64,000 bases of DNA. It comes from WTXA01 sp964415195. GTDB lineage: Bacteria; Bacillota; TC1. The notes beneath the pieces were generated by a model, which saw only the letters and a program-made list of their open reading frames with translations, ran no database searches and was not told where the DNA came from. The stretch spans positions 124,001 through 188,000 of the forward strand of contig CAYPYD010000002.1 in assembly GCA_964415195.1 (NCBI GenBank), read 5' to 3'. Made by a program: the position numbers and the translations under genes. Every line of letters begins with the position of its first letter. Positions within the stretch are counted from its first letter, which is position 1. Shown one piece after another: positions 1 through 8,118 of the stretch.

Positions 1-1171
1 AGAAGTTAAAGCTAGTGGCAATATTATTAAGAATGCAATGGGAGTTATGTTACCTTCAGTTAATGAAGCCGGTATCGATCTTGCAGTAGCCTTAGGTGTA
101 TTATCAGCAGATAATTATAATATGAAGTTGGAAGTCTTAAATAGTGTTGATGAACAAATGATAGATCAAGCTAAAAAAATAATTGCACAAGGACGGATAA
201 ATATTATTCTTGCAGATACTGATAAAAAGCTATACATTGAAGTTATATTAATAACCGATAAAGACAAGACGAAAGTGATTATAGAAGACGACCATACTAA
301 TATTACCTTAATTGAAGTTGCTGATAAAGTTATATTTAATAATGAAAAAGCTGAAAGTGAAGTTAGTAATGGAAATGTTGGCCCGAAAATCGACAAGTTA
401 TCACTTGAAGATATTTTTGCCTTTATCGATGAAGTTAATATAAATGATTTAAAGATAGTAGAAGAAAGTATAGTAATGAATAAAAAGGTATCAAATGAAG
501 GTTTGGATAATAGTTATGGATTAGAGGTTGCAAGAAATATAAAAGCCAATATAGAAAAGGGTATCTACTTTGATGATATACAAAAAGTCGCAAGTTATGT
601 AACCGCTGCCGGCTCCGATGCTAGAATGGGTGGAGCAAAAATGGCAGTTATGAGTAATTCCGGTAGTGGAAATCAAGGTATTGTTGCAACAATGCCTGTA
701 GTGGCTGTAGGGGAAAAACTTAATATTGATAAAGATGTGATTTTAAAAGGTGTTGCCTTAAGTCATTTGATTACAATATATATAAAAGAGAGATTTGGAG
801 TGTTATCAGCCTTCTGTGGAGCCGTGGTAGCTGGAATCGGTGCAAGTTGTGGCATAGTATATATAATGGGTGGCACTAAAGAAAATATAGAAATGGCAAT
901 AAATAATATGGTAGGGAATCTTACTGGAATGATTTGTGATGGAGCAAAACCAGGCTGCGCATTAAAAGTAGCCCAAGTAGCAAGTACTGCTGTTGACGCT
1001 GCATTATTAAGTCTTGCTGGTAAAAGAGTGAGTGGTTTAGATGGAATTGTAACAGATAGCACGGTTGAAACATTGGAGAATTTTACCAGATTATCTACTG
1101 ATGCTTCTAAAATTATGGATAAAATTATACTTGACTCGATGTTAAAGAAGGAAGTGAGGAAGATATTATGA
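1..1171 (+). CDS. L-cysteine desulfidase / UPF0597 family protein (serine dehydratase alpha-like), 5' truncated by window edge
   Basis: The reading frame is already open at base 2, and the residues before the first ATG (base 38) continue the family motif SGNIIKNAMGV, so the true start lies upstream of the window. Visible family marks are the glycine-rich AAGSDARMGGAKM and NSGSGNQGI motifs, and cysteines in SAFCGAV, GASCGIV, MICDGA and PGCALK that could ligate an iron-sulfur cluster. Characterised members (E. coli CyuA/YhaM, archaeal CdsA) convert L-cysteine to sulfide, ammonia and pyruvate using a [4Fe-4S] cluster. In an amino-acid-fermenting anaerobe this would be a degradative enzyme. The exact substrate is inferred from the family. 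The stop codon overlaps the start of the next gene by 4 bases, so the two are probably translationally coupled. Confidence 0.85.
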   Translation, partial: EVKASGNIIKNAMGVMLPSVNEAGIDLAVALGVLSADNYNMKLEVLNSVDEQMIDQAKKIIAQGRINIILADTDKKLYIEVILITDKDKTKVIIEDDHTNITLIEVADKVIFNNEKAESEVSNGNVGPKIDKLSLEDIFAFIDEVNINDLKIVEESIVMNKKVSNEGLDNSYGLEVARNIKANIEKGIYFDDIQKVASYVTAAGSDARMGGAKMAVMSNSGSGNQGIVATMPVVAVGEKLNIDKDVILKGVALSHLITIYIKERFGVLSAFCGAVVAGIGASCGIVYIMGGTKENIEMAINNMVGNLTGMICDGAKPGCALKVAQVASTAVDAALLSLAGKRVSGLDGIVTDSTVETLENFTRLSTDASKIMDKIILDSMLKKEVRKIL

Positions 1172-1929
1172 AGAAAATTATAATAATATTTATACTTGTA
1201 TTATCATCCATATTTCTAATGGGATGTGGTGATAAAAAAGATGAAGTTAAAGAGGAAGATCCTAAAGTTTTTGAAGAAAATGACTTTAAAATGAAGATGT
1301 TAGAGGGATTCAATTCTGAGGCAACATTAGACTTTGAAGGCAGGTATATTATAGGGTATATGTACTCTGAAGGGTTTACTACTGATGAAAACGGTACTTT
1401 TAATAATGGGAATCTACAATTAACTGGCAGAGCTTTAGATCCATCTGATATTGGTGATGAGTCAGTTGTTGATGGTAGAGCATACTCAAAGAATACTACT
1501 TCAAGTGGTGATTTGAATCTTGTACTGCCTAATGGTAACAGTATTGCCGGATTCTATCAAAAGTATTTTATACCACTAGAATACGATTGGAATCTATACA
1601 TATATGAAAACATAGATGATGAAATTGGAAAGATTATGATTGATGAAAGTATAGTGAAAAATGAAGTCATTAACGGTAGGAATGGATTTGTTTATCAGTA
1701 TACATTTATTGAATTTGAAGGTGATAAAATTGTTGGTATTCCAATAAAAGGTTCGATTAATAGAATTGTAATTAAAAGTTATATAGATATTTCTTCTTAT
1801 ATGAATGAGCTCTTGAGTTTTGACTTTGGAAATAAATTCATGTTTGCAGATCAGGTTAATCAGACACTAGGAGATGATTTCACAGAAGGTATATTGTCGA
1901 TAGAAGAGTTCTTAGTTCAATTCAATTAA
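1168..1929 (+). CDS. Predicted lipoprotein of unknown function
   Basis: The 253-residue product begins with a lysine-containing, strongly hydrophobic signal sequence and a lipobox (LMGC, cysteine near residue 20). An acidic and lysine-rich linker follows. It should be lipid-anchored on the outer face of the cytoplasmic membrane. The rest looks like a beta-rich soluble domain, and I do not recognise a family. It overlaps the stop of the preceding cysteine desulfidase-like gene (ATGA arrangement) and ends 1 base before a strong hairpin terminator, so it is the last gene of that operon. Whether it works with the desulfidase is unknown. Large polyphyletic families of such lipoproteins exist in Clostridia, so neighbourhood is weak evidence here. 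Confidence 0.75.
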   Translation: MKKIIIIFILVLSSIFLMGCGDKKDEVKEEDPKVFEENDFKMKMLEGFNSEATLDFEGRYIIGYMYSEGFTTDENGTFNNGNLQLTGRALDPSDIGDESVVDGRAYSKNTTSSGDLNLVLPNGNSIAGFYQKYFIPLEYDWNLYIYENIDDEIGKIMIDESIVKNEVINGRNGFVYQYTFIEFEGDKIVGIPIKGSINRIVIKSYIDISSYMNELLSFDFGNKFMFADQVNQTLGDDFTEGILSIEEFLVQFN

Positions 1930-1960
1930 AAAGGTGCAGTTCACATTGAACTGCACCTTT
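1930..1960. terminator. Bidirectional intrinsic terminator
   Basis: A perfect 14-bp stem (1930-1943 with 1947-1960) with a 3-base loop has A-rich and T-rich flanks, so it can act on both strands. It sits between the convergent lipoprotein gene and the minus-strand lyase gene. Confidence 0.9.
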
Positions 1961-1966
1961 ATTATT

Positions 1967-3415
1967 CTATAGACTATCTCCGAAATCTTTTTTATATTTT
2001 GCGACTAACTTATCTTGCCAGTCACCTTTTGCTTCAAGTTTACCAAAGAAGAAACGTAGTATCTTTGGTTCCTCTACGAATTTTAATCCACCAATTAATT
2101 TTCTGTTTTCATACAACCATTTTAGACGATCAACAGCATAATCAATTTGAGACATTGTAAAGACCCTTCTAGGTAGAGCAAGTCTTAACAGCTCCATATT
2201 GGAATAATGATCACTTCCATCAGGATTTCTTTCCTCTGAAATTGTACCTCTTTCCATACCTCTAATACCACCGGCAATATACATTGCTGAGGCTAGGGCT
2301 CCTGCTGGGTACTCACTTTGCGGAACATGATCTAAAAATGCCATCGCATCAACATGACATCCAAGTCCACCAGCTGGTGTAACTACAGGAACCCCTGCTT
2401 CAGTCAGTTTTTCAACCATATACTGAGTGAATAATGGGCCTTGGCTTATCATATCTTCATCCATAGTTTCTTCTAGTCCAATAGCTAAAGCTTCAATTTC
2501 TCTAACGCTCATTCCACCATAGGTTAAGAAACCTTCAAAAAGAGTTATTAATTCTCTCATTTTCATATAAGCTTCTTTGCTGTTGGTGATAATACCACCA
2601 CCTCTAGCATGTCCTAGTTTTCTGGCTGAGAAATATATGATATCGCATAAATCGGATATTTCTTTATTTATTTCTCTAATACTTTTATCTTTGTATTCTT
2701 CTTCTCTAGTCTTTATGAAGTAAAGGTTGTCTGCTAGTAGAGATGAATCCATTACCAACATTATGCCATGTTTATCACAAACTTTTCTTACTTCTTTCAT
2801 ATTCTTCAAGGAAACTGGTTGGCCACCAATTAAATTAGTTCCAGCTTCAAGTCTTACAAAAGCAATCTTGTCAGCACCATTTTTTTCTATCAAAGCTTCA
2901 AGTAAGCCAATATCCATGTTGCCTTTAAAAGGCATATCACTTTTAATATTTAAACCATCTTGAGTTATGATTTCTTCAACACTACCACCACGAAGTTGTA
3001 TATGTGCTCTTGTAGTTGTAAAGTGATAGTTCATTGGAACTATTTGACCTTCTGAAACGAAAACTTGAGCAAGGATACTTTCGCAGGCTCTTCCTTGATG
3101 TGCCGGCAAGAAATATTCCTTATGAAAAAGCTCTCTGATTTTATTTTCTAATTTAGTATAAGTCGCTGATCCTGCATAACTATCATCAGCTTCAAGCATA
3201 GAGGCAACTTGTTTGTCACTCATTGCATTAACACCACTATCAGTTAGCATGTCAAGATATACATCCTTGTTTAAAAGCAAGAAAGTATTATTTCCTGCCT
3301 CTTTGATATATTTTAATCTTTCTTCCACTGGAGGGAGATTTAGTTTTTGAACTACTCTCACTTTATGCATTTCCAATGGTACTGTCTTACCGTAAAAAAA
3401 CTTTACATTAGCCAT
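1967..3415 (-). CDS. Beta-eliminating aromatic amino-acid lyase (tyrosine phenol-lyase / tryptophanase family)
   Basis: This 482-residue PLP enzyme of the tryptophanase/tyrosine phenol-lyase family releases indole or phenol plus pyruvate and ammonia. The PLP lysine is in SARKLGHARGGG (about Lys266). The carboxylate-binding arginine is in ALPRRVF (about 416-417), and the cofactor region has AHQGRACESI and FTTTRAH. Specificity markers lean towards tyrosine phenol-lyase. MERG at 387-390 carries the arginine that in known TPLs contacts the phenol hydroxyl, where E. coli TnaA has a hydrophobic residue, and LRFF near the C terminus also matches TPL. However, many clostridial proteins of this subfamily are annotated as tryptophanase, so the substrate is not settled. 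The start has an AGGAGAT ribosome site 6 bases upstream. The gene is monocistronic and convergent with the lipoprotein gene. Confidence 0.88.
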   Translation of the reverse strand: MANVKFFYGKTVPLEMHKVRVVQKLNLPPVEERLKYIKEAGNNTFLLLNKDVYLDMLTDSGVNAMSDKQVASMLEADDSYAGSATYTKLENKIRELFHKEYFLPAHQGRACESILAQVFVSEGQIVPMNYHFTTTRAHIQLRGGSVEEIITQDGLNIKSDMPFKGNMDIGLLEALIEKNGADKIAFVRLEAGTNLIGGQPVSLKNMKEVRKVCDKHGIMLVMDSSLLADNLYFIKTREEEYKDKSIREINKEISDLCDIIYFSARKLGHARGGGIITNSKEAYMKMRELITLFEGFLTYGGMSVREIEALAIGLEETMDEDMISQGPLFTQYMVEKLTEAGVPVVTPAGGLGCHVDAMAFLDHVPQSEYPAGALASAMYIAGGIRGMERGTISEERNPDGSDHYSNMELLRLALPRRVFTMSQIDYAVDRLKWLYENRKLIGGLKFVEEPKILRFFFGKLEAKGDWQDKLVAKYKKDFGDSL

Positions 3416-3730
3416 ATGAACATCTCCTATTCATTTATTGTTATTTATTAAGATTCTATTACTCAAGTCGTGTATTTATAATTGTATAATTTATCCAAGT
3501 AGAATTCAATAATGGTTGAACATTTTAGCAGTATTTTATCCATATAAATATAGTATATTAATGAATTATTACCGATTTTTCAACGATTTTTAGATTTTTT
3601 TATAAAAGGGTATTCAATTTAAATATTCTATGCTATAATGCGCGTATAAGGAATGTAATTTTTAATCAGTATCTCCATTATTAGAGAATCTAGATTTAAA
3701 AAACAAGTCCCAAATTTAATGGAGGTAAAG
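3416..3730. promoter_or_regulatory. Divergent intergenic region with a -10 element for the zinc-ribbon gene
   Basis: This 315-base AT-rich region separates the minus-strand lyase from the plus-strand zinc-ribbon gene. A TATAAT at 3634-3639 is a likely -10 for the plus-strand gene, giving a leader of about 85 bases. No good -35 is visible. I saw no recognisable riboswitch or operator for the lyase. Confidence 0.45.
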
Positions 3731-3895
3731 ATGAGCGATAAAACATTAGTTTGTTCCGATTGCGGAGCTGAATTTGTTTTCACTGAAGGCGAGCAAGAAT
3801 TCTACGCTGAAAAAGGTTTTACAAACGAACCTAAAAGATGCCCAGAGTGCAGAAAACAAAAGAAACAACAAAGAAGATCAAATTACAACGATTAA
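3731..3895 (+). CDS. Small zinc-ribbon domain protein (54 aa)
   Basis: The protein has one treble-clef or zinc-ribbon unit with two CxxC knuckles (CSDCGAEF near residue 8 and CPECRK near residue 37) and ends in a lysine/arginine-rich tail. It matches the small 'probable zinc-ribbon domain' proteins widespread in Clostridia, whose function is unknown. The basic tail suggests nucleic-acid or ribosome contact, but this is inference. A strong GGAGG site lies 6-7 bases before the ATG, and a clean terminator follows 2 bases after the stop, so it is transcribed alone. Confidence 0.85.
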   Translation: MSDKTLVCSDCGAEFVFTEGEQEFYAEKGFTNEPKRCPECRKQKKQQRRSNYND

Positions 3896-3897
3896 TT

Positions 3898-3924
3898 AAA
3901 AAGTGCCTAAGGCACTTTTTTTTT
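3898..3924 (+). terminator. Intrinsic terminator of the zinc-ribbon gene
   Basis: A 10-bp stem (3898-3907 with 3911-3920) with a 3-base loop runs into a T tract ending near 3924. Confidence 0.9.
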
Positions 3925-4000
3925 AATTTAAACGGATATTTACATATACATGAGCTAGTAATCCATGTTATGATTAAAAAGGTAAAACATTAATATAGTT

Positions 4001-4200
4001 TTTAGCAATGTACGGGAAAACAGTTAAAATCTGTTGCAGCCTCCGCTACTGTAAGCACTGATTAGGTTCTAACAAGTCACTGTCGCAAGATGGGAAGACA
4101 GAACACTAAGTTTTAGGTGCAAGCCAGGAGACCGATTGCTAAATTAACTCGGTTATATTTCGGAAGGAGGTATATTCCTATGGCAAAAGTGTATCATCTA
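4001..4200 (+). ncRNA. Cobalamin (B12) riboswitch
   Basis: The core carries the conserved cobalamin-riboswitch elements in order: GGGAA near 4013, GTTGCAGCCTCCGCTACTG near 4034, a GTCACTGT segment near 4076 with GGGAAG near 4092, and the B12-box AAGCCAGGAGACC at about 4120-4132. The outer P1 stem can be drawn as TTTAGCAAT (4001-4009) with ATTGCTAAA (4135-4143). It lies upstream of the btuFCD-cobTUS operon, as expected for repression when cobalamin is plentiful. The downstream part holds a purine-rich arm (4162-4170) that can pair with the terminator's 5' arm, see the terminator entry. Confidence 0.95.
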
Positions 4201-4211
4201 AGGCTGTAGAC

Positions 4212-4245
4212 CCTCTTTTCTTATATTAAGAAAAGAGGATTTTTT
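4212..4245 (+). terminator. Riboswitch-controlled intrinsic terminator
   Basis: An 11-bp stem (4212-4222 with 4228-4238) has a 5-base loop and then a T run. Its 5' arm 4212-4220 can alternatively pair with 4162-4170 over 9 consecutive positions (7 Watson-Crick, 2 G-U). This gives a plausible antiterminator and makes transcription attenuation the likely mechanism. Confidence 0.88.
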
Positions 4246-4264
4246 AGTTTTAGGAGGAAAAGTA

Positions 4265-5176
4265 ATGAAAATTAGTAAAATATTTAAGATGTTAATTTTG
4301 ACCTTGGCGATAATGCTAATGTCAGGTTGTAGTGGTAAATTGTCAATTGGAAGTGATTCAAGTTACCCTATGACGATTAAGGACAATTCAGGTATGAGTG
4401 TTAAAATTGATGAAGAACCTGAAAAGGTGGTATCACTATCACCAGTTACTACAGAAATTATAGCAGCAGTTGGTGGTCTTGATAAATTAGTTGGTAGAAC
4501 ATCATATTGCGACTATCCAAGTGATGTTAAAGATATTGAAGAAATTGGCGATTTAATTACTGTTAATGTAGAAAAAATTGTTGAATTAGATCCTGATTTA
4601 GTGATAGGCTCAGCTTATTTGGATCAAGGAGTTAGAGATCAATTAGAAAATGCTGGAATGACAGTTGTTACAATCTATACGGAAGACAGTTTTGATGGAA
4701 CCTATAAGGATATTGAAACCATAGGGAAAATACTTGGGAAGACAAATGAAGCTGAAAAAGTAGTGTCTGATATGAAAGACAAAGTGGAAAATATCAAGGC
4801 AATGGTTGATAAAGCTAAGACTAAACCTAGTGTCTACTTTGTTGTTGGCTTTGGAGCCGGAGGTGAATTTACTGCAACTGGTGATACTTTCATTCATCAA
4901 ATGATTGAAATGGCTGGAGGTAAGAACATTGCATATGATGGAACTCAATGGAGTTTTTCCTTGGAAAAAATTGTAGAAAGAAAACCTGAGCTAGTGATAT
5001 ATTCAAGTGTTCTAGATAAAAATGAATTGATTAGAACAAATGGATTTAAGGATTTAGATAGTGTCAAGAAGGACTCTGTATTTTCTATAGAAGCAAATCT
5101 AATTGAAAGAACAGGACCAAGACTAGCTGAAGGGCTTGAAGAATTAGTGAAGTTGATTCACCCGGAATTATATTAG
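4265..5176 (+). CDS. btuF: Corrinoid ABC transporter substrate-binding lipoprotein (BtuF-like)
   Basis: The 303-residue protein has a signal peptide with a lipobox (LMSGC, cysteine near residue 22) and a periplasmic-binding domain of the metal/corrinoid class (BtuF/FhuD type). Seen motifs are KVVSLSPVTTEIIAAVGG, then VGRTSYCDYP, and VEKIVELDPDLVIGS. It should capture corrinoids outside the cell and hand them to the BtuC permease encoded next. Placement directly behind a cobalamin riboswitch and with cobTUS makes corrinoid rather than siderophore the likely ligand. The AGGAGG site is 8 bases before the ATG. Confidence 0.92.
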   Translation: MKISKIFKMLILTLAIMLMSGCSGKLSIGSDSSYPMTIKDNSGMSVKIDEEPEKVVSLSPVTTEIIAAVGGLDKLVGRTSYCDYPSDVKDIEEIGDLITVNVEKIVELDPDLVIGSAYLDQGVRDQLENAGMTVVTIYTEDSFDGTYKDIETIGKILGKTNEAEKVVSDMKDKVENIKAMVDKAKTKPSVYFVVGFGAGGEFTATGDTFIHQMIEMAGGKNIAYDGTQWSFSLEKIVERKPELVIYSSVLDKNELIRTNGFKDLDSVKKDSVFSIEANLIERTGPRLAEGLEELVKLIHPELY

Positions 5177-5234
5177 TTAACAGATAAAAATGATTAAAGG
5201 ATTTTAGGAAGTCTAAAAGGAGATAAGAGATAAA

Positions 5235-6251
5235 ATGGAAGAAAGCAGAAAAAAAGGTAAACAACTATTTATATTTGGATTCTTGCTTTTGGCAATTGCA
5301 CTCTGTGTAAGTATAACACTTGGTGGTGCTGATATGTCTATTATCGATTCTCTAAAAGCCTTGTTTTTTCTAGGGGAAAACAGTCAAGAAAAAATAATTT
5401 GGGCAATAAGGCTTCCTAGAATTCTAACAGCCATGATAACAGGTGGTGGCTTAGCCATGGTAGGAGCTGTATTCCAAGGCTTGTTTAGAAATCCTATGGC
5501 AGATCCATTTGTATTAGGAATTTCATCAGGTGCCGCCTTAGGTGCAACAATAGCAATTGTACTTGGAGTTAGTATTCCTTTCATAGGCTTTACTGGCATC
5601 TCCCTATTTGCCTTCGCTGGAGCTTTATTGACTATGGTTACAATATTCATGATAGCTAGAGCAAGAGGAAGTCTAGATAGCACAACATTGTTACTAAGTG
5701 GAATAGCCCTGAATTTCTTTGCTTCATCTATAATTTATTTATTTATGTTTTTAAGATATGACAAAATGAAACAAATATTAATGTGGACATTTGGTAGTTT
5801 TTCAACTTCAAGTTGGGAAAAGTTGATTATGATTATTCCTGTAATATTAGTGGGGATGATTATTCTTAGACTATTTGCTAGAGATCTGAATGGCATTATG
5901 ACAGGAGAAACTCAGGCGAAAAGTTTTGGTGTTGATGTAGATAGAGCGAGGATAGTCATAATACTTACTAGTACCTTCATGATAGGTGTTTTAGTTGCAA
6001 CCAGTGGGATTATTGGATTTGTTGGACTAATGATACCTCACCTATTAAGAATAGTAATTGGAGCTGACTTTAAGAAATTATTACCGTTAACCTTTCTATA
6101 CGGGAGTCTATTTTTACTTGCCTGTGACACATTGGCTAGGGTAATGGTAAAACCAGCAGAATTGCCAATTGGTGCAATAACAGCCATATTTGGAGCCCCA
6201 TTCTTCATATTTCTCCTGATTAGGAAGAAAAGAGATGAAAATCATGTCTAG
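5235..6251 (+). CDS. btuC: Corrinoid ABC transporter permease (BtuC/FecCD family)
   Basis: The 338-residue membrane protein has roughly ten hydrophobic helices and the FecCD family signatures RLPRILTAMITGGGLAMVG, FQGLFRNPMADPFVLGIS and GIIGFVGLMIPHLLR. It forms the transmembrane channel for corrinoid import with the upstream lipoprotein and downstream ATPase. The last 17 bases overlap the 5' end of the ATPase gene, indicating translational coupling. Its length is normal for the family. The cytoplasmic tail after the last helix is short and basic (RKKRDE). Confidence 0.92.
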   Translation: MEESRKKGKQLFIFGFLLLAIALCVSITLGGADMSIIDSLKALFFLGENSQEKIIWAIRLPRILTAMITGGGLAMVGAVFQGLFRNPMADPFVLGISSGAALGATIAIVLGVSIPFIGFTGISLFAFAGALLTMVTIFMIARARGSLDSTTLLLSGIALNFFASSIIYLFMFLRYDKMKQILMWTFGSFSTSSWEKLIMIIPVILVGMIILRLFARDLNGIMTGETQAKSFGVDVDRARIVIILTSTFMIGVLVATSGIIGFVGLMIPHLLRIVIGADFKKLLPLTFLYGSLFLLACDTLARVMVKPAELPIGAITAIFGAPFFIFLLIRKKRDENHV

Positions 6252-7026
6252 TATATTAGAAGTTAAAAATTTGACCATTGACTATAATGGGATAAAAGCA
6301 ATAGAAAACCTGAACCTTGATTTCAAAAAGGGTAAATTCTATACGATACTTGGTCCTAATGGAGCAGGCAAGTCTACTTTGCTCAAGGCAATCTCCAAAA
6401 ATATTGATATTATTAAGGGTAGTATTTTTATTGATAAAATTAATATTAAGGATTTAAAAATAAAGAATCTGGCTCAAAAGATATCTATGGTTCCACAAGA
6501 AACTAGTATAGATTTTGATCTTATGGGTGAAGAAATAGTTTTAATGGGAAGAATACCCCATTTAAAAAGACTTGAAAAAGAAGGAAGTCACGACCTTGGT
6601 ATAGTCAAAGAAGCCATGAAGAAAACAAATACACTACATTTAAGAAATAGAAGTGTAACAAAAATGAGTGGCGGGGAAAAACAGAGGGTAATTGTAGCTA
6701 GAGCGCTAGCTCAGGAAGCCGGGATTATGCTTCTTGATGAACCTGTATCTCAGTTGGATCTGCACAACCAAATAGAGATAATGAATATTGTAAGAGATTT
6801 AGTTGACAAAGAAGGACTGACAGCTATTTGTGTTCTTCATGATATTAACCTAGCAGTTAACTATAGCGATGAGATTTTAATTATGAAATCAGGTGGCTTA
6901 ATATCAATGGGTAAACCAACTGATATTATTAGACAAGATACAATAGAGGAAACTTACGGTATAAAGGTGAAAATAATAGACAATCCAATAACCAACAAGC
7001 CATTTATCATTCATGTTAACATTTAG
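6235..7026 (+). CDS. btuD: Corrinoid ABC transporter ATP-binding protein (BtuD-like)
   Basis: The 263-residue ABC ATPase has Walker A GPNGAGKST, signature MSGGEKQR, Walker B IMLLDEPVSQLD and switch histidine VLHDIN. It powers the BtuC permease. Two in-frame ATGs (6235 and 6244) are possible. I keep 6235 because an AGGAAG lies 7 bases before it, but MSSILEVKNL from 6244 is also plausible. The gene overlaps btuC and is followed 9 bases later by cobT, so import and salvage genes are cotranscribed. Confidence 0.92.
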   Translation: MKIMSSILEVKNLTIDYNGIKAIENLNLDFKKGKFYTILGPNGAGKSTLLKAISKNIDIIKGSIFIDKINIKDLKIKNLAQKISMVPQETSIDFDLMGEEIVLMGRIPHLKRLEKEGSHDLGIVKEAMKKTNTLHLRNRSVTKMSGGEKQRVIVARALAQEAGIMLLDEPVSQLDLHNQIEIMNIVRDLVDKEGLTAICVLHDINLAVNYSDEILIMKSGGLISMGKPTDIIRQDTIEETYGIKVKIIDNPITNKPFIIHVNI

Positions 7027-7035
7027 GAGGTAGTT

Positions 7036-8118
7036 ATGGATTACAAAGATATTATAAAGGGGATCAAAGAGAGTGACAAAACCATTATGTGTACAGCTGG
7101 TACCTATATAGATTCTCTTCTTAAACCACCTGGAAGTCTAGGGGTATTAGAGGAAACGGCTATTAAACTTGCTGCTATTAGTGGTTCTGTAAAAAATAAT
7201 TATGATAAAAAGTTAATCTTGATATTTGCTAGTGATAATGGTGTAGTTAAAGAAGGTGTGGCGAGTGCTCCTAAAGAAGTAACCGCAATTCAGGTAGGTA
7301 ATTTTCTAAAAGGTGTTGGTGGTGTTAGTGTATTAGCTAAATCTGCTGGAGCCGATATTAGAGTTATAGATATTGGAGTTGATGCTCATTTGGATATAGA
7401 TGGTCTATATCATCATAAGATTCAAATGGGGACAAATAATTTAAAAGAAGAAGATGCCATGACTTATGAAGAAGCAGAATTATCTATTCAAAAAGGGATA
7501 GATATGGTTTTTGAAGCATATAATAGTGGTTACCAAATGATTGGTACCGGTGAAATGGGAATAGGCAATAGTACAACAAGTAGTCTATTATTAACTGCTT
7601 TAACAGACAAACCACTAGAAATCACTGTTGGATTAGGTGCTGGATTAAGTGATGATATGTTTCAACACAAGAAGAAAATCATTGATGAAGCCTTAGGTAG
7701 ATACAATGACAGAACAAAGGACCCACTAATATTACTAGCAAGATTTGGTGGTTTTGATATTGGTGCCTTAATTGGGGTTTATCTAGGATGTGCCTACTTA
7801 AAAATTCCAGTAATCGTCGATGGCTTTATCGCTGGTGTAAGCGCCTTGATGGCTTTTAGAATTAATCCATTAGTAAGAGACTATATGTTACTTAGTCATA
7901 AATCCATGGAACCTGGTTTTAAGGTGGTGGAGGAGGTACTGGAAATGGAAGCACCTCTTAATATGAAAATGAGACTTGGAGAAGGTACAGGGTGTGCATT
8001 AATGTTCAAAATTATAGATAGTGCCATGGCTATGGTTAATCATATGGGCCAACTAGGGGATCATAATATTGATCAAAGTACCCTAGTTGATATTAGAGAG
8101 GAGTCTGATTTCAGATAG
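7036..8118 (+). CDS. cobT: Nicotinate-nucleotide:dimethylbenzimidazole phosphoribosyltransferase
   Basis: The 360-residue CobT activates the lower-ligand base (dimethylbenzimidazole or another base) to its alpha-ribotide for cobamide assembly. Family marks are LLKPPGSLG near the N terminus, FASDNGVV, TGEMGIGNS and a C-terminal MRLGEGTGCAL. The glutamate in the last motif matches the catalytic Glu317 of the Salmonella enzyme. A strong AGGAGGT site lies 7 bases before the ATG. The stop codon TAG (8116-8118) overlaps the inferred cobU start. No lower-ligand synthesis genes are in the window, so the base is made elsewhere or taken up. Confidence 0.94.
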   Translation: MDYKDIIKGIKESDKTIMCTAGTYIDSLLKPPGSLGVLEETAIKLAAISGSVKNNYDKKLILIFASDNGVVKEGVASAPKEVTAIQVGNFLKGVGGVSVLAKSAGADIRVIDIGVDAHLDIDGLYHHKIQMGTNNLKEEDAMTYEEAELSIQKGIDMVFEAYNSGYQMIGTGEMGIGNSTTSSLLLTALTDKPLEITVGLGAGLSDDMFQHKKKIIDEALGRYNDRTKDPLILLARFGGFDIGALIGVYLGCAYLKIPVIVDGFIAGVSALMAFRINPLVRDYMLLSHKSMEPGFKVVEEVLEMEAPLNMKMRLGEGTGCALMFKIIDSAMAMVNHMGQLGDHNIDQSTLVDIREESDFR

